A stretch of DNA of 64,000 nt from Candidatus Rifleibacteriota bacterium (GCA_012517355.1 JAAYVD010000160.1:46650-110649); one strand, 5' to 3'. Counted from the stretch's first letter, positions 43,081 through 52,600 are shown. Notes: a model not told the origin generated them from the letters alone. Made by a program: numbers and translations.

Positions 43081-43323
43081 CCCCTTTGCGATGCGCGAAA
43101 CTGGCGTTTCGCGCCGCCGTCCATGGCGGCAAAGGGGCACTTCCGACCTCGTGTCGGTCGGCCCCTTGGCGATTCGCGAAACGGGCGTTTCGCGCCGCCG
43201 TCCATGGCGGCAAAGGGGCACTTCCGACCTCGTGTCGGTCGGCCCCTTGGCGATGCGCGAAACGGGCGTTTCGCGCCGCCGTCCATGGCGGCAAAGGGGC
43301 CCTTCCGACCTCGTGTCGGTCGG
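43081..43323 (+). repeat. Family 2 repeat, three tandem 81-bp units
   Basis: Units at 43081, 43162 and 43243 are about 96% identical to each other with an exact 81-bp period and no spacers. A decayed partial unit precedes them (43046-43080). Each unit holds three dyads: GCGAAAC/GTTTCGC, GCCGCC/GGCGGC and CCGACC/GGTCGG, bracketed by CCCCTTGG and AAAGGGGC. The array lies in the divergent space between the S51-like and calcium-ATPase genes; apart from the promoter at 43503-43531, nothing else is seen in 42999-43588. Confidence 0.9.
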
Positions 43324-43502
43324 GTCTGCCGTCGGGGGGCGGGGAGGATCCTTTGGCAGTGGGATGGGAAGGGGAGCTCCCGATAGGTCCACCCATGGTT
43401 TTCGTGAGACCGCGTGGCAGGGGTACGGGGAGGGGCGCCTCTGGCCATCGGCGTTCACCGGATCGGGTCTGCGCCGGGCCGGCCTCCCTGGGCGGGGTTC
43501 TC

Positions 43503-43531
43503 TTGCGCCGGGGCACCGCGTCATATATACT
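43503..43531 (+). promoter_or_regulatory. Sigma-70-type promoter for the calcium ATPase gene
   Basis: TTGCGC is followed after 17 bp by TATACT within a locally A/T-rich patch. The start point would lie about 50 bp before the ATG at 43589. Confidence 0.6.
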
Positions 43532-43588
43532 CGGGCGGCGGCCGGGGCCAGTCCGTGCTGCATCATTGTCGTCCACCAGGATTGCCGA

Positions 43589-46543
43589 ATGAGCCAACAT
43601 CCAGCCACTCCCCATGTCCCCACTCCCCTGACCGGGTTGACCGCCGCCCAGGTCGAGGAAAGCCGCCGCCTGCACGGGTCGAACCTGATGACCCCGCCGG
43701 CGCGCGACCCCTGGTACATCCTGTTCCTCGAGAAGTTCGAGGACCCGATCATCCGCATCCTGATGATCGCCGCGGTCATCGCCATCGTGGTGGGGTTCAT
43801 CGACGGGCATTATCTCGAAGGGATCGGCATCATCATGGCCATCCTGCTGGCCACGACCCTGGCTTTCCTCAACGAGTACCGGGCCAACCAGGAGTTCGAC
43901 ATCCTCAACAAGGTCAGCGACGACGTTCCCATCAAGGTCATCCGCGAAGGGCGGTACATCGCGGTGCCCAAGCGGGACCTGGTCGTCGGCGATCTCGTCC
44001 TGATCGAGACGGGAGACGAGGCGCCGGCCGACGGCACGCTGATCGAGGCGGTCTCTCTGCAACTCGACGAGGCCAAGCTGACCGGCGAGTCTCACCCGGT
44101 CAACAAGTTCCCCTTCCCGGCGGCCGAGGCTGGGAAGTATGCGGAATGCGCCTACCCGCCCAACCGGGTCATGCGGGGAACGATGGTGGCCGACGGCCAC
44201 GGGGTGGTCGAACTGACCGCGGTCGGGGACGGCACCGAGATCGGGCAGACCGCCCGGGCGGCGGCCGAGGACTCCAAGGCCGACACCCCGCTCAACCGGC
44301 AGCTGGAGCGGTTGAGCAAGGTCATCGGGGTGGTCGGGTTCGTCGTCGCGTTCGCCACCTTCCTCGCCCTGGTCGGTCGGGACATGGTTTCCGGGGAGCT
44401 GCCGTTGTCCGACCAGCAGTGGTATTTCGCGCTGATCCTGGGGGCCGCGGTGATGACCGCGCTGATGAAGGTCTGGGTACCGATCGTCGGCGACGCCTTC
44501 GCGTTGGCCGGCCGGGAACTGCAACTGCCGGAATGGCTCGAAGCCGAGGGGTTCGGCCCCTGGCTGAAGTCGCTGGGGTACGGCGTGGGGGTGTTCGCGG
44601 TGGCGATCCTGGCCGCGATGGGTGCCGGCATCGTGCCGACCAGCCCCGCGGCATGGCTTCCCCTGCCGGCGGCCCAGGAGTTCCTGAAATTCTTCATGAT
44701 CGCGGTCACCATCATCGTGGTGGCGGTGCCCGAGGGCCTGGCCATGAGCGTCACGCTGAGCCTGGCCTACAGCATGCGGAAGATGACCGCGGCGAACAAC
44801 CTGGTGCGTCGGATGCACGCCTGCGAGACGATCGGCGCGGCGACGGTCATCTGTTCCGACAAGACCGGCACCCTGACCCAGAACAAGATGCAGGTGCAGG
44901 CCGCCTTCTTCCCCTCGCTCGGGAAGGGGCTGCTGGCCGGGCGCCTGCAGACCGACGGGCAGCAGCTGCTGGCCGAGTCGATCGGGGTCAACAGCACGGC
45001 CAACCTGTCACGGCAGCCGGGGAAGCCGGTGGTCGCGCTGGGCAACCCGACCGAGGGCGCCCTGCTCCTGTGGCTTGACGTCCAGGGCCACGACTACCTG
45101 CCGTTGCGCACCGGGTTCACGATCGAACGGCAGTGGACCTTCTCGACCGAGCGCAAGTTCATGGCCACCCTCGGACAGTCGGGATTTGGCGGTCGCCGCG
45201 TGTTGTATTTCAAGGGGGCCCCCGAACAGCTGCTGGCGAGGTCGACGATGGTGCAGACCACCGACGGGCCGCGGCCCATCACCGACGAGCGGGTGGTCAT
45301 CGGCAAGGAACTCCGCGAGGCGCAGGCGCGGGGCATGCGCACCCTGGGCTTCGCCTGGCGCGACAACCCCTCGGTCCCGGCCGACGCCGATGCCCATGCC
45401 ATCGGCACCGACCTGGTCTGGCAGGGGTTTGTCGCCATTGCCGATCCGCTGCGGCCCGAGGTGCCCGACGCCATCAAGGCCTGTCGGGCGGCCGGGGTCC
45501 AGGTCAAGGTCATCACCGGAGACAACTCCGACACCGCGCTCGAGATCGCCCGGCAGATCGGCTTGGTCGAGCCCGGCGACCCGGCCGGGGTGCACATGAC
45601 CGGCCAGGATTTCCAGAAGCTCACTCCCGATCTGGCCCGGGAGGCGGCGCAACGGTTGAAGGTCCTGTCGCGGGCCCGGCCGGCCGACAAGATGCGGATG
45701 GTCAAGCTGCTGCAGGAGGCGGGCAACGTGGTGGCCGTGACGGGGGACGGGACGAACGACGCGCCCGCCCTCAACCACGCCAACGTGGGCCTGGCCATGG
45801 GCCAGACCGGCACCTCGGTGGCCAAGGAGGCCAGCGACATCATCCTGCTCGACGACAGCTTCCCCAGCGTGGTCAACGGGATCATGTGGGGCCGTTCGCT
45901 CTACGAGAACATCCAGCGGTTCGTCCTCTTCCAGCTCACCATCAACGTGGTGGCCCTCGGCATCGCGCTGTGCGGCCCGTTCATCGGCGTCAAGCTGCCG
46001 CTGACGGTCATCCAGATGCTGTGGGTCAACCTGATCATGGACACCTTCGCCGCCCTGGCGCTGGCCACCGAGCCGCCCCACTGGAAGGTCATGACCCGCC
46101 CGCCGCGCAACCCGGAGGAGTTCATCGTGACTCCGGTCATGGCCCGCAGCATCTTCGGGGTGGGGGGCCTGTTCTTCCTGTTCCTGGCCTGGTATCTCCA
46201 TGTCGTGCAGGCCGATGGCATCACGGTGCGCGAGCTGTCGGTCTTCTTCAGCGTGTTCGTGATGCTGCAGTTCTGGAACCTGTTCAACGCCCGCTGCCTC
46301 GGTCTCAACACCTCGGCTTTCAAGGGGTTGCGGCGCAACCGGGGGTTCCTGGTGATCGCCCCGACGATCTTCGTCGTACAGATTCTGATCGTGCAGTTCG
46401 GGCAGGAAATGTTCCGCACCACCCCCCTGTCGCTCGAGGACTGGGTGGCGATCATCGGCGGCACCTCGCTCGTCCTGTGGGTCGGGGAACTGGTGCGCTG
46501 GCTGGGCCGGAAGGCCGAGAAGCGGGCCGCGGCCCGCCGCTGA
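43589..46543 (+). CDS. P-type calcium-transporting ATPase (type II)
   Basis: The 984-residue protein has the full P-type ATPase layout: actuator motif KLTGESHPV, membrane motif VAVPEGLAMSV, phosphorylation loop SDKTGTLTQNK, nucleotide-binding domain, hinge GDGTNDAPAL, and six C-terminal helices ending in a cytoplasmic basic tail (RKAEKRAAARR). PEGL in the fourth helix and the overall order match PMCA-like type IIB calcium pumps. A hydrophobic insertion of about 75 residues after the second helix pair (around residues 300-370) is longer than usual. It probably exports Ca2+ across the inner membrane. It stands alone with its own promoter. Confidence 0.95.
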   Translation: MSQHPATPHVPTPLTGLTAAQVEESRRLHGSNLMTPPARDPWYILFLEKFEDPIIRILMIAAVIAIVVGFIDGHYLEGIGIIMAILLATTLAFLNEYRANQEFDILNKVSDDVPIKVIREGRYIAVPKRDLVVGDLVLIETGDEAPADGTLIEAVSLQLDEAKLTGESHPVNKFPFPAAEAGKYAECAYPPNRVMRGTMVADGHGVVELTAVGDGTEIGQTARAAAEDSKADTPLNRQLERLSKVIGVVGFVVAFATFLALVGRDMVSGELPLSDQQWYFALILGAAVMTALMKVWVPIVGDAFALAGRELQLPEWLEAEGFGPWLKSLGYGVGVFAVAILAAMGAGIVPTSPAAWLPLPAAQEFLKFFMIAVTIIVVAVPEGLAMSVTLSLAYSMRKMTAANNLVRRMHACETIGAATVICSDKTGTLTQNKMQVQAAFFPSLGKGLLAGRLQTDGQQLLAESIGVNSTANLSRQPGKPVVALGNPTEGALLLWLDVQGHDYLPLRTGFTIERQWTFSTERKFMATLGQSGFGGRRVLYFKGAPEQLLARSTMVQTTDGPRPITDERVVIGKELREAQARGMRTLGFAWRDNPSVPADADAHAIGTDLVWQGFVAIADPLRPEVPDAIKACRAAGVQVKVITGDNSDTALEIARQIGLVEPGDPAGVHMTGQDFQKLTPDLAREAAQRLKVLSRARPADKMRMVKLLQEAGNVVAVTGDGTNDAPALNHANVGLAMGQTGTSVAKEASDIILLDDSFPSVVNGIMWGRSLYENIQRFVLFQLTINVVALGIALCGPFIGVKLPLTVIQMLWVNLIMDTFAALALATEPPHWKVMTRPPRNPEEFIVTPVMARSIFGVGGLFFLFLAWYLHVVQADGITVRELSVFFSVFVMLQFWNLFNARCLGLNTSAFKGLRRNRGFLVIAPTIFVVQILIVQFGQEMFRTTPLSLEDWVAIIGGTSLVLWVGELVRWLGRKAEKRAAARR

Positions 46544-46640
46544 ACGGGGTTCCGGGCGGATACACCGGCCACCGGCCGCGCTCGTCAGGGGCGACCGGTG
46601 GCACCACGCGGGGCCGGGCCTCGGAAGGCCCGCCCCTGGT

Positions 46641-46877
46641 TCAGGCGGCCAGCTGGCGGACCTCGGGGCGGCGCAGGTCGATCTCGCCCCGGCTGGTGTC
46701 GAACAGCATCTGCTGGACCCGCGCCTGCAACTGGTCGAGCCCGTTTGGCAGGTCGAGCAGTTTCAGGTCGTTGGGTCCCAACAGATCCTTGAAGGTCGAC
46801 CGGATGTGGTGGATCATGCGGATCCGGAACTCGGCATCGGTTTTCGAATGGTAGAGAGGGGTATCGGGAAGAACCAT
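46641..46877 (-). CDS. Small cytoplasmic protein of unknown function
   Basis: The 78-residue protein has CGGAGG 9 bp before the ATG and normal codon use for this genome. It is helical with an amphipathic core (LNGLDQLQARVQQMLFDTSRG-like) and no membrane segment or metal motif. It is convergent with the calcium ATPase gene. No family is recognised. Confidence 0.65.
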   Translation of the reverse strand: MVLPDTPLYHSKTDAEFRIRMIHHIRSTFKDLLGPNDLKLLDLPNGLDQLQARVQQMLFDTSRGEIDLRRPEVRQLAA

Positions 46878-47040
46878 GGGTCTGCCTCCGTTGCTCTTTC
46901 TCTTCAGGGGTTGGAAAACCTATCGGCCATTTCCCCGCCCGGCCGAAGGGATGACCGGCGGAGGCCGGGAGGAGGGCGAATATGCCCCTGTGGTGCCACG
47001 GAGGTCGGCTCGCCATGCCCGTTTTGTGTGCCGCTGAAGA

Positions 47041-47130
47041 GACCGACCGGTACGTTGCCGGAAGGGCACCCCCCTTTGCTGCCACGGATGGCGGTGCGAA
47101 ACACCTGTTCCGCCCTCCGCCAGGGGGCCT
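47041..47130 (-). repeat. Dispersed intergenic repeat, family 2, inverted copy
   Basis: It contains CCCCCTTTGCTGCCACGGAT, then GGCGGTGCGAAACACCTGTT, matching the 81-bp unit on the minus strand. A more decayed partial copy appears to precede it at 46985-47040. The 370-bp divergent space 46878-47247 holds nothing else recognised. Confidence 0.6.
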
Positions 47131-47247
47131 TGGCAGGGTGATCCTCGCCCATCATGTGGAACAGGAGGGGATGGGGCAAATTCCGTGGGGCGCGGTTCCC
47201 TCTTCTGTGGTAGAGTCAAGAGGCAGGCCACTGCCACCGAACACATC

Positions 47248-49191
47248 GTGACAGACGCACCCACCTTCCCTGGATCCACGGGCACCCCGTCCGGTCGGCC
47301 CCTTGTCACCGGCGACGGCCTGTTCCTGTTGGTCGTTTTGCTGGCGGTCATCGCCGCCTACCTGCCTTCCCTGGCGGGGGGGTTCGTCTTCGACGAACAC
47401 CACCTGGTGCTGGACAACCAACGGCTCGGACGATGGGAGGAGATCCCCCTGGCCTTTCTCCGGCTCGAGGAGGAGTCGGCGGCGGTCTCCCACCAGGTGG
47501 GGACGGTTGGCCGGTATCGCCCCCTTCCTGCCGTTCTCGGGACCGTGGCCTGGCACCTGTTCAAGCTGAACCCGCTGTGGTGGCACGTGGTCAACCTGGC
47601 CCTCTTCCTGATGATCGTCACCGCGGTGATCTCGCTGTTCCGGCGTCTCTGCCCGGACCCCTGGGTGTACCGGGCGGCCGCCCTGGTGTTCGCCCTGCAT
47701 CCCATCCATGCGGAGGTGGTCGCCTGGGTGGCCCTGTTCGGCAACACCCTGCTGGGGCTGGGTTTCACTCTGGCCCTGCTGTTTCACCTGGAGGCGCGCC
47801 GCGGTTGGGGGGTGGCCAACGGTCTGGTCTCGGCCTGCTGCCTGCTGGTCGCCCTGTTTTCGCGGGAAACCGCCCTGGTCTTCCCCCTGGTGGTGTTCGT
47901 CCTGGAATGGATCGGCCCCGGCCGGGAAGACGACGCCCCGCCGCCGTCGGCCCCCGGCGCCCTGTGGTACACCCTTCCCTCGATCCTCACCGTGATCCTG
48001 TACCTGGTCATCCGCTGGTATGCCCTGGGCGGGAACCTGCGGATGACGGTCGAGGGGGGGATCCCCTGGACCCCAGCCCTTTTGACCATTCCCGCGGTCC
48101 TGTCCAACTACCTGTGCCGGTTGTTCCTGCCGGTGAACCTGTCTCCCGTCTACCCGGTCGCCTGGATCGGGGCGGTGGGCGACCCCCGGTTCTGGGGCGG
48201 GCTGATGGCCCTGGGGGCCCTGGGGTTCCTGCTCCTGCACCTCGCCACCCCGCCCGGGGGCGATACGCGTCCGGCACGGTTCGGATTTGCCGCCACCCTC
48301 CTGACCCTGCTGCCCTTCCTGCACCTGCGGGTGTTGTCGATCCACCTGCTGGAACAGGACCGCTACCTCTTCCTGCCCTCGATCGGTTTCTGTCTCCTGC
48401 TGGGCTTGCTGTTCCGCACGGTGGTGCGGCCCGCGGTCCGCCCGGCCACGGGGGTTGTCCTGCTCGTGGTGGTGGCGGCGGGCCTGGGGGGCATGTCCTT
48501 CCAGCAGTCGCGCATCTGGCGCGACGACGTGACCCTGTTTTCCCGGGCGGTGGAAGTGAGCCCGGGATCGAGCCTGGCGCACCAGAACCTGGGCATGGCC
48601 TGGCACATACAGGGGCGGCTGGAGCAGGCCGAGGAGCGTTTCAACCACAGCATCGCCCTGGGCAACCGTGCCGCGGGCTATGCGGGGTTGGGGGACGTCG
48701 CCTTCGCCCGGGGAAACTACCAGGCGGCGGTGGAGGCCTACGAGCAGGCCCTCTCGGCGGACTGGAACGTGTCGGCCGCCCTCCTGCGCAACCTCGGCCT
48801 GGCCTATTTCCAGATCGGCGACGACGAGCAATCGCTGCGGACCTTCGACCTGCTGGTCTCCCGGTTCCCCGAACACCCGCTCGGCTTCCTCCATGCCGGG
48901 TTGTTGCGGTTGTCGCGCCAGGACCACGCCGGGGCCATCGAGCGACTGAACACGGCCCGTCGGCTCGATCCCAGCGATTTCAACATCCCCTATTTCCTCG
49001 GGGAGGCCCACGAGGCCCTGGGACACCGTGAGGAAGCGCTCGCCGCCTATGCCGCCGCCCTCGCCCTGTCGCCCGGGTTCAAGCGCGCCCAGACCCGTCG
49101 CCAGGCTCTGCTGGCGGGCCCTGCCGTCCTCGCCCCCCCGGTCGCCTCGGCCGCCCCCCTCCCGGCGGTGCCGGCCGCCAAGGAGGAATGA
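47248..49191 (+). CDS. TMTC-like membrane glycosyltransferase with TPR tail
   Basis: With the GTG at 47248 the protein has 647 residues: ten to eleven membrane helices (residues 15-430) of the dolichyl-phosphate-mannose-type GT-C fold, then five TPRs (residues 440-610: LAHQNLGMAWHIQGRLEQAEERF and following). The signature acidic pair just after the first helix is present (GGFVFDEHHLVLDN). TMTC-like proteins transfer sugars from lipid carriers to exported proteins. The specificity here is unknown. The stop overlaps or abuts the PHP gene start. The ribosome site is poor, and an upstream in-frame GTG at 47185 is possible. Confidence 0.82.
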   Translation: MTDAPTFPGSTGTPSGRPLVTGDGLFLLVVLLAVIAAYLPSLAGGFVFDEHHLVLDNQRLGRWEEIPLAFLRLEEESAAVSHQVGTVGRYRPLPAVLGTVAWHLFKLNPLWWHVVNLALFLMIVTAVISLFRRLCPDPWVYRAAALVFALHPIHAEVVAWVALFGNTLLGLGFTLALLFHLEARRGWGVANGLVSACCLLVALFSRETALVFPLVVFVLEWIGPGREDDAPPPSAPGALWYTLPSILTVILYLVIRWYALGGNLRMTVEGGIPWTPALLTIPAVLSNYLCRLFLPVNLSPVYPVAWIGAVGDPRFWGGLMALGALGFLLLHLATPPGGDTRPARFGFAATLLTLLPFLHLRVLSIHLLEQDRYLFLPSIGFCLLLGLLFRTVVRPAVRPATGVVLLVVVAAGLGGMSFQQSRIWRDDVTLFSRAVEVSPGSSLAHQNLGMAWHIQGRLEQAEERFNHSIALGNRAAGYAGLGDVAFARGNYQAAVEAYEQALSADWNVSAALLRNLGLAYFQIGDDEQSLRTFDLLVSRFPEHPLGFLHAGLLRLSRQDHAGAIERLNTARRLDPSDFNIPYFLGEAHEALGHREEALAAYAAALALSPGFKRAQTRRQALLAGPAVLAPPVASAAPLPAVPAAKEE

Positions 49192-49193
49192 CC

Positions 49194-49994
49194 ATGCGCT
49201 GGTCCTACCACACGCACACGACCTGGAGCGACGGCGAGGCCACCCCCGCGGCGATGCTGGCCGAGGCAGGCCGGACCGGCCTGGCCGAGATCGGGTTTTC
49301 CGACCACCTGACCCTGCACCCCTCGTTCCCCAGCGTCAATTGGTCTCTGGCCGAGGACGAACTCGGGCCCTACGTCGGGGAGGTCCTGGCGCTGGCCGCC
49401 GCGGCCCCGCCGTCCGGGCCGGCGGTCCGTCTCGGCCTGGAGGCCGACTACGTGCCGGCCTCGGTGGGCCGGTTGCGCACCCTGCTGGCCGCCCATCCCT
49501 TCGACTACGTGATCGGGAGCGTCCATTTCGTGGGGGATTTCCCGGTCGATGCCGAAGCCTCCCGCTGGGAAGCCCTGTCGCCGGGCCGCCGCGACGAGAC
49601 CTGGGCGGCCTACTGGCGGGCGGTGGCGGAGATGGCTGGTACCCGCCTGTTCGACATCGCCGGGCATCTCGACCTGCCCAAGAAGTTCGGCCACCGGCCG
49701 TCCGCCGACCTCACCGCGGCGCGGGACGCGGCCCTCGACGCCCTGGCGGTCGCTGGAATGACCATCGAACTCAACACCTCGGGCTGGTCCTACCCGGCGG
49801 CGGAGGCCTATCCGGCCCCGGCCATCCTGCGGTCGGCGCGGGAACGGGACATTCCCGTCGTCGTCACCGCCGACGCCCATCGGCCGGCCCACCTGTCGCG
49901 CGACTTCGACCGTGCCTCCCGGTGCCTGCGGGAGGCCGGCTACGACTCGGTCGTGCGGTTCCGGGGCCGACGCTGGTCGGCCGAACCCTTGTGA
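49194..49994 (+). CDS. PHP-family phosphoesterase, histidinol-phosphatase-like
   Basis: The 266-residue protein has the metal-binding PHP motifs in order: YHTHTTWSDG, GFSDHL, a Glu in LGLEADYV, GSVHFV, DIAGHLDLPKKF and TADAHRP. The layout matches HisK-type histidinol phosphatases (polymerase and histidinol phosphatase family), although no other histidine gene is near. ATG 49194 lies at ideal distance from AAGGAGG; an ATG at 49188 overlaps it and is the alternative. It is translationally coupled to the glycosyltransferase gene. Confidence 0.88.
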   Translation: MRWSYHTHTTWSDGEATPAAMLAEAGRTGLAEIGFSDHLTLHPSFPSVNWSLAEDELGPYVGEVLALAAAAPPSGPAVRLGLEADYVPASVGRLRTLLAAHPFDYVIGSVHFVGDFPVDAEASRWEALSPGRRDETWAAYWRAVAEMAGTRLFDIAGHLDLPKKFGHRPSADLTAARDAALDALAVAGMTIELNTSGWSYPAAEAYPAPAILRSARERDIPVVVTADAHRPAHLSRDFDRASRCLREAGYDSVVRFRGRRWSAEPL

Positions 49995-50063
49995 GAACCC
50001 TCGCCCTTCCCGTTCCCCAGCTCTGGTTCCCCTCCCTCCGGCGGACCGCCGGGCGGCGGGGGG

Positions 50064-50150
50064 AGCCGACCGACAGGATGTCGGACGGGCTTCCCCCTCG
50101 CCGTCACGGATGGCGGCGCGAAACCCCCGTTTCGCGCCCCGCCCGGGGGT
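50064..50150 (-). repeat. Dispersed intergenic repeat, family 2, inverted copy
   Basis: Its landmarks are AGCCGACCGACAGGATGTCGG, written in two dyad halves GCCGAC/GTCGG, then TGGCGGCGCGAAACCCCCGT and TTCGCGC. It lies between the PHP and C39-like genes, which share the same strand. Confidence 0.75.
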
Positions 50151-50194
50151 CGGCCGGAGAACGGGGCGGGGCACATCCTTGTGGAGGCCATGCC

Positions 50195-50872
50195 ATGCCG
50201 ATCCGCCTGCTGTTGTTGCTCGCCTGTCTCTGGGGATTCCAGGAATTGCCGGTGCGGGGGGAGACCGCCGCCGGGCCGGCCGTCTCCGCTGCGGGGGCGG
50301 GGGGCCTGCGTCACGACCTGAAGCCCACCTTCTGGGTGCGGGGCATGCCCGACGCCATCCAGACCAACAGCTACACCTGCGGGGTGGCTGTGTTCCAGGC
50401 CGTGGCCCAGTATTTCGACCACTGGGGATACCAGGAGACGTATGCCCGTGAACTCGGGGCCACGCCGGAGGACGGCACCCATCCGGCAGCCCTGCTGGCG
50501 GGTTTCCGCCGGCTGGGTCTGACCGCCACCCTCGAGGAGGGTCTGACCATCGAGGCTCTCGAGCGGCACCTGCGCGCGGGAACGGTGGTCATCGTGGATT
50601 ACCAGGCCTGGAACGGGAAGCCGGCGGGCAAGGACTACTCGACCGAGTGGGAGGACGGCCACTACAGCATCCTGATCGGGTTCAACGACACCATGCTGTT
50701 CCTCGAGGATCCCTCCACGCTGGGCACGGTGGGCTACCTGACCCGGGACGACTTCCGGCGGCGGTGGCACGACTACGAGGTCGAGGACGGGAAGCGGCGC
50801 GAATACCGGCAGATGGCCATTTTTGTCCGGGGGCCGTCCCGCCGCCAGCCGCATTTCACCCCCATCGACTAG
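50195..50872 (+). CDS. Secreted C39-like cysteine peptidase homologue
   Basis: The 225-residue protein has a signal peptide (PIRLLLLLACLWGFQELPVRG) and a papain-like C39_2 domain: Cys in NSYTCGVAVFQAVAQYF, His in EDGHYSILIGF and Asp in FLEDPSTLG. The triad is intact. It lacks the helical N-terminal half present in the homologue at 30030-31226. Stand-alone exported C39-like proteins have no established substrate. GTGGAGG is 9 bp before the ATG; another ATG lies 5 bp earlier out of frame. Confidence 0.82.
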   Translation: MPIRLLLLLACLWGFQELPVRGETAAGPAVSAAGAGGLRHDLKPTFWVRGMPDAIQTNSYTCGVAVFQAVAQYFDHWGYQETYARELGATPEDGTHPAALLAGFRRLGLTATLEEGLTIEALERHLRAGTVVIVDYQAWNGKPAGKDYSTEWEDGHYSILIGFNDTMLFLEDPSTLGTVGYLTRDDFRRRWHDYEVEDGKRREYRQMAIFVRGPSRRQPHFTPID

Positions 50873-50951
50873 TCCTTTTCCGTGTTGGCCCGCGAAGCAC
50901 CGGACGGGAACCTGAGACGGCCGATGCTGCTCATTCATTTCTACCGTCCGG

Positions 50952-51094
50952 TCAAGGGCTAACGGACCGCGAAGCGGAGCTTCCGCGAGGGGAACGCGTC
51001 AGCGTTCCCCTCGCCAGCAGAAAGGGTCCAGGGCCATCGGCTTGGTGGGGTGAAGGGGCAAAGCCCCTTCGGCAAGCCTTTATGCGGATCATTG
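50952..51094 (-). repeat. Dispersed structured repeat, family 3, copy 2 (inverted)
   Basis: Its reverse complement matches 38628-38764, including GCATAAAGGCTTGCCGAAGG, the GGGGCTTTGCCCC hairpin and GCTGACGCGTTCCCC. The long stem here is GCGAGGGGAACGC/GCGTTCCCCTCGC, with a compensated base pair relative to copy 1. Confidence 0.75.
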
Positions 51095-51193
51095 ATTCAT
51101 TTTGCAGAGAGGGACAAGCATCTCCTTGCAGAACTGATGAACATTATCGACTGCTTCACCCAATGGCAGAGCCTCCAAGTTGGATGTCATCAA

Positions 51194-51254
51194 TCCCCTT
51201 TGCCGCCACGGATGGCGGCGCGAAACGCCCGTTTCGCGCACCGCAAAGGGGCCC
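51194..51254 (-). repeat. Dispersed intergenic repeat, family 2, inverted partial copy
   Basis: CCCCTTTGCCGCCACGGATG is followed by GCGGCGCGAAACGCCCGTTT and CGCGCACCGCAAAGGGGCCC. The left third of the unit is missing. The outer CCCCTTTG/CAAAGGGG ends pair with each other. The 434-bp space 50873-51306 has no other recognised feature besides the family 3 copy. Confidence 0.75.
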
Positions 51255-51306
51255 TCAGATCACGTTCGTCTCGACGAAAAATGCCGGGGAATCCCGCAAG
51301 CAGAAA

Positions 51307-52539
51307 CTAGTCCCGTCCGCTTCCGGCCGCGCCGGGACGGAGTTCTGCGTCCAGGGCGTCGGCCAGGCGTTCAATCTGGTCGAGGCGGTTGTAGGCCTGC
51401 GCGGATACGCGCACCAGCCGCGCCGGGAAGGCGGGGAAGTTCATGACCGGCACCTCGATGCGGTGGGCGGTGAACAACCGGTCCTGCAGGGCGTCGAAGA
51501 ACCTGGGGGGGCGGGGGGCCTCTTCGGGCCGGGCCGGTGGGAGCGGCAGGGCGGCCATGGTGCCGATCATCTCGTCGGGGCAGGGGGGCTCGATGCCGAG
51601 GCGCTCGGCGAGGAGATCGCGGGCGGCGAGGGCCAGCAGGCGGTTGCGGGCGGCGAGCTTGGGAAACCCTCCGTCGATCAGGGTGTCCAGGAAGCGCAGG
51701 GCGGCCGGCACGGCGAGGAAGGGGGTGGGGTCGTCGGTGCCGGTCCAGTCGAATTCGAGCCGGAAGCGGGAGCGGTCGGTGCGGCGGGAGGTGGCGCCGT
51801 GGCTGATGACCAGGGGGCGCACCAGGTCCTGGCGGTCTTCGCGGACATGCAGGAAGGCCGCGCCCTTGGGGGCGCCGAGCCACTTGTGGAGGTTTCCCGT
51901 GTAGAAGGCGGCGCCCACGGCGGCCAGGTCGAGAGGGAACATGCCGGGGGCGTGGGCCCCGTCGACCAGGGTATCGACGCCTCGGGCGGCGAGGTCGCGT
52001 ACCAGTTCGGCGATGGGCAGCACGAGGGCGGTGGGGCTGGTCACGTGGTCGATCAGGGCCAGGCGGGTGTGGGGGGTGACCCCGGCGGCGACCGCCTTCC
52101 GCACCTCTTCGGGGCCGGACACCGGGAAGGGCAGGCGGACGGTCACCAGGCGGGCGTCGGCGCGGGTGGCGGCGTAGGCGGCGGCGTTCAGGCAGGCGGG
52201 GTAGCCGTGGTCGAGGGCGAGAATCTCGTCGCCGGGCCGGAAGGGGAACCGTTGCAGCACGGTGTTGACGCCGGTGGTGGCGTTGGGCAGGAAGACCAGG
52301 TCGGCCGGCCGGCAGCGCAGGAAGGTTGCCAGGGCGGCGGTCGCCTCGTCGAGGCGGTCCTCGATCTCGCGCCAGAGGAAGACGACCGGCTCGGCCTCGA
52401 GGCGGCGGCGCAGCCTGGCCTGCTCGGCCAGAACGGGCCGTGGGCAGGCCCCGAACGAGCCGTGGTTGAGGAAGGTGACGGCGGGGTCGAGGCACCAGTG
52501 GCGGGCGAGGTCGGTCGCCCCGGATCGCGGTTGCGGCAT
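51307..52539 (-). CDS. Class V aminotransferase-fold PLP enzyme
   Basis: The 410-residue protein begins with FLNHGSFGACPRPVL, the N-terminal motif of isopenicillin-N-epimerase/cysteine-desulfurase-like class V enzymes. It continues with LPNATTGVNTVL, the PLP-contacting DHVTSPTALVLPIAELV and VDGAHAPGMFPLD, and the Schiff-base Lys in YTGNLHKWLGAPKGAAFLHV. It lacks the active-site Cys loop of desulfurases, so an epimerase- or racemase-like or kynureninase-like activity on an amino acid is more likely. Specificity is not deducible. GGAAAGGA precedes the ATG. It is divergent from the ABC operon. Confidence 0.9.
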   Translation of the reverse strand: MPQPRSGATDLARHWCLDPAVTFLNHGSFGACPRPVLAEQARLRRRLEAEPVVFLWREIEDRLDEATAALATFLRCRPADLVFLPNATTGVNTVLQRFPFRPGDEILALDHGYPACLNAAAYAATRADARLVTVRLPFPVSGPEEVRKAVAAGVTPHTRLALIDHVTSPTALVLPIAELVRDLAARGVDTLVDGAHAPGMFPLDLAAVGAAFYTGNLHKWLGAPKGAAFLHVREDRQDLVRPLVISHGATSRRTDRSRFRLEFDWTGTDDPTPFLAVPAALRFLDTLIDGGFPKLAARNRLLALAARDLLAERLGIEPPCPDEMIGTMAALPLPPARPEEAPRPPRFFDALQDRLFTAHRIEVPVMNFPAFPARLVRVSAQAYNRLDQIERLADALDAELRPGAAGSGRD

Positions 52540-52600
52540 GGTCGTTCCTTTCCTGCCTGGCGGGTTTTCGCCACTGTAACACGTCCGGCTGGGCGGCGCC

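Noticed and set aside
43046..43323. CRISPR-like array from three regular repeats
   Set aside because: The 81-bp units abut with no unique spacers, no cas genes are near, and single copies occur throughout the window. It is a dispersed structured repeat.
47248..49994. Histidine biosynthesis operon because of the PHP phosphatase
   Set aside because: No other his gene is near. The PHP gene is coupled to a membrane glycosyltransferase instead.
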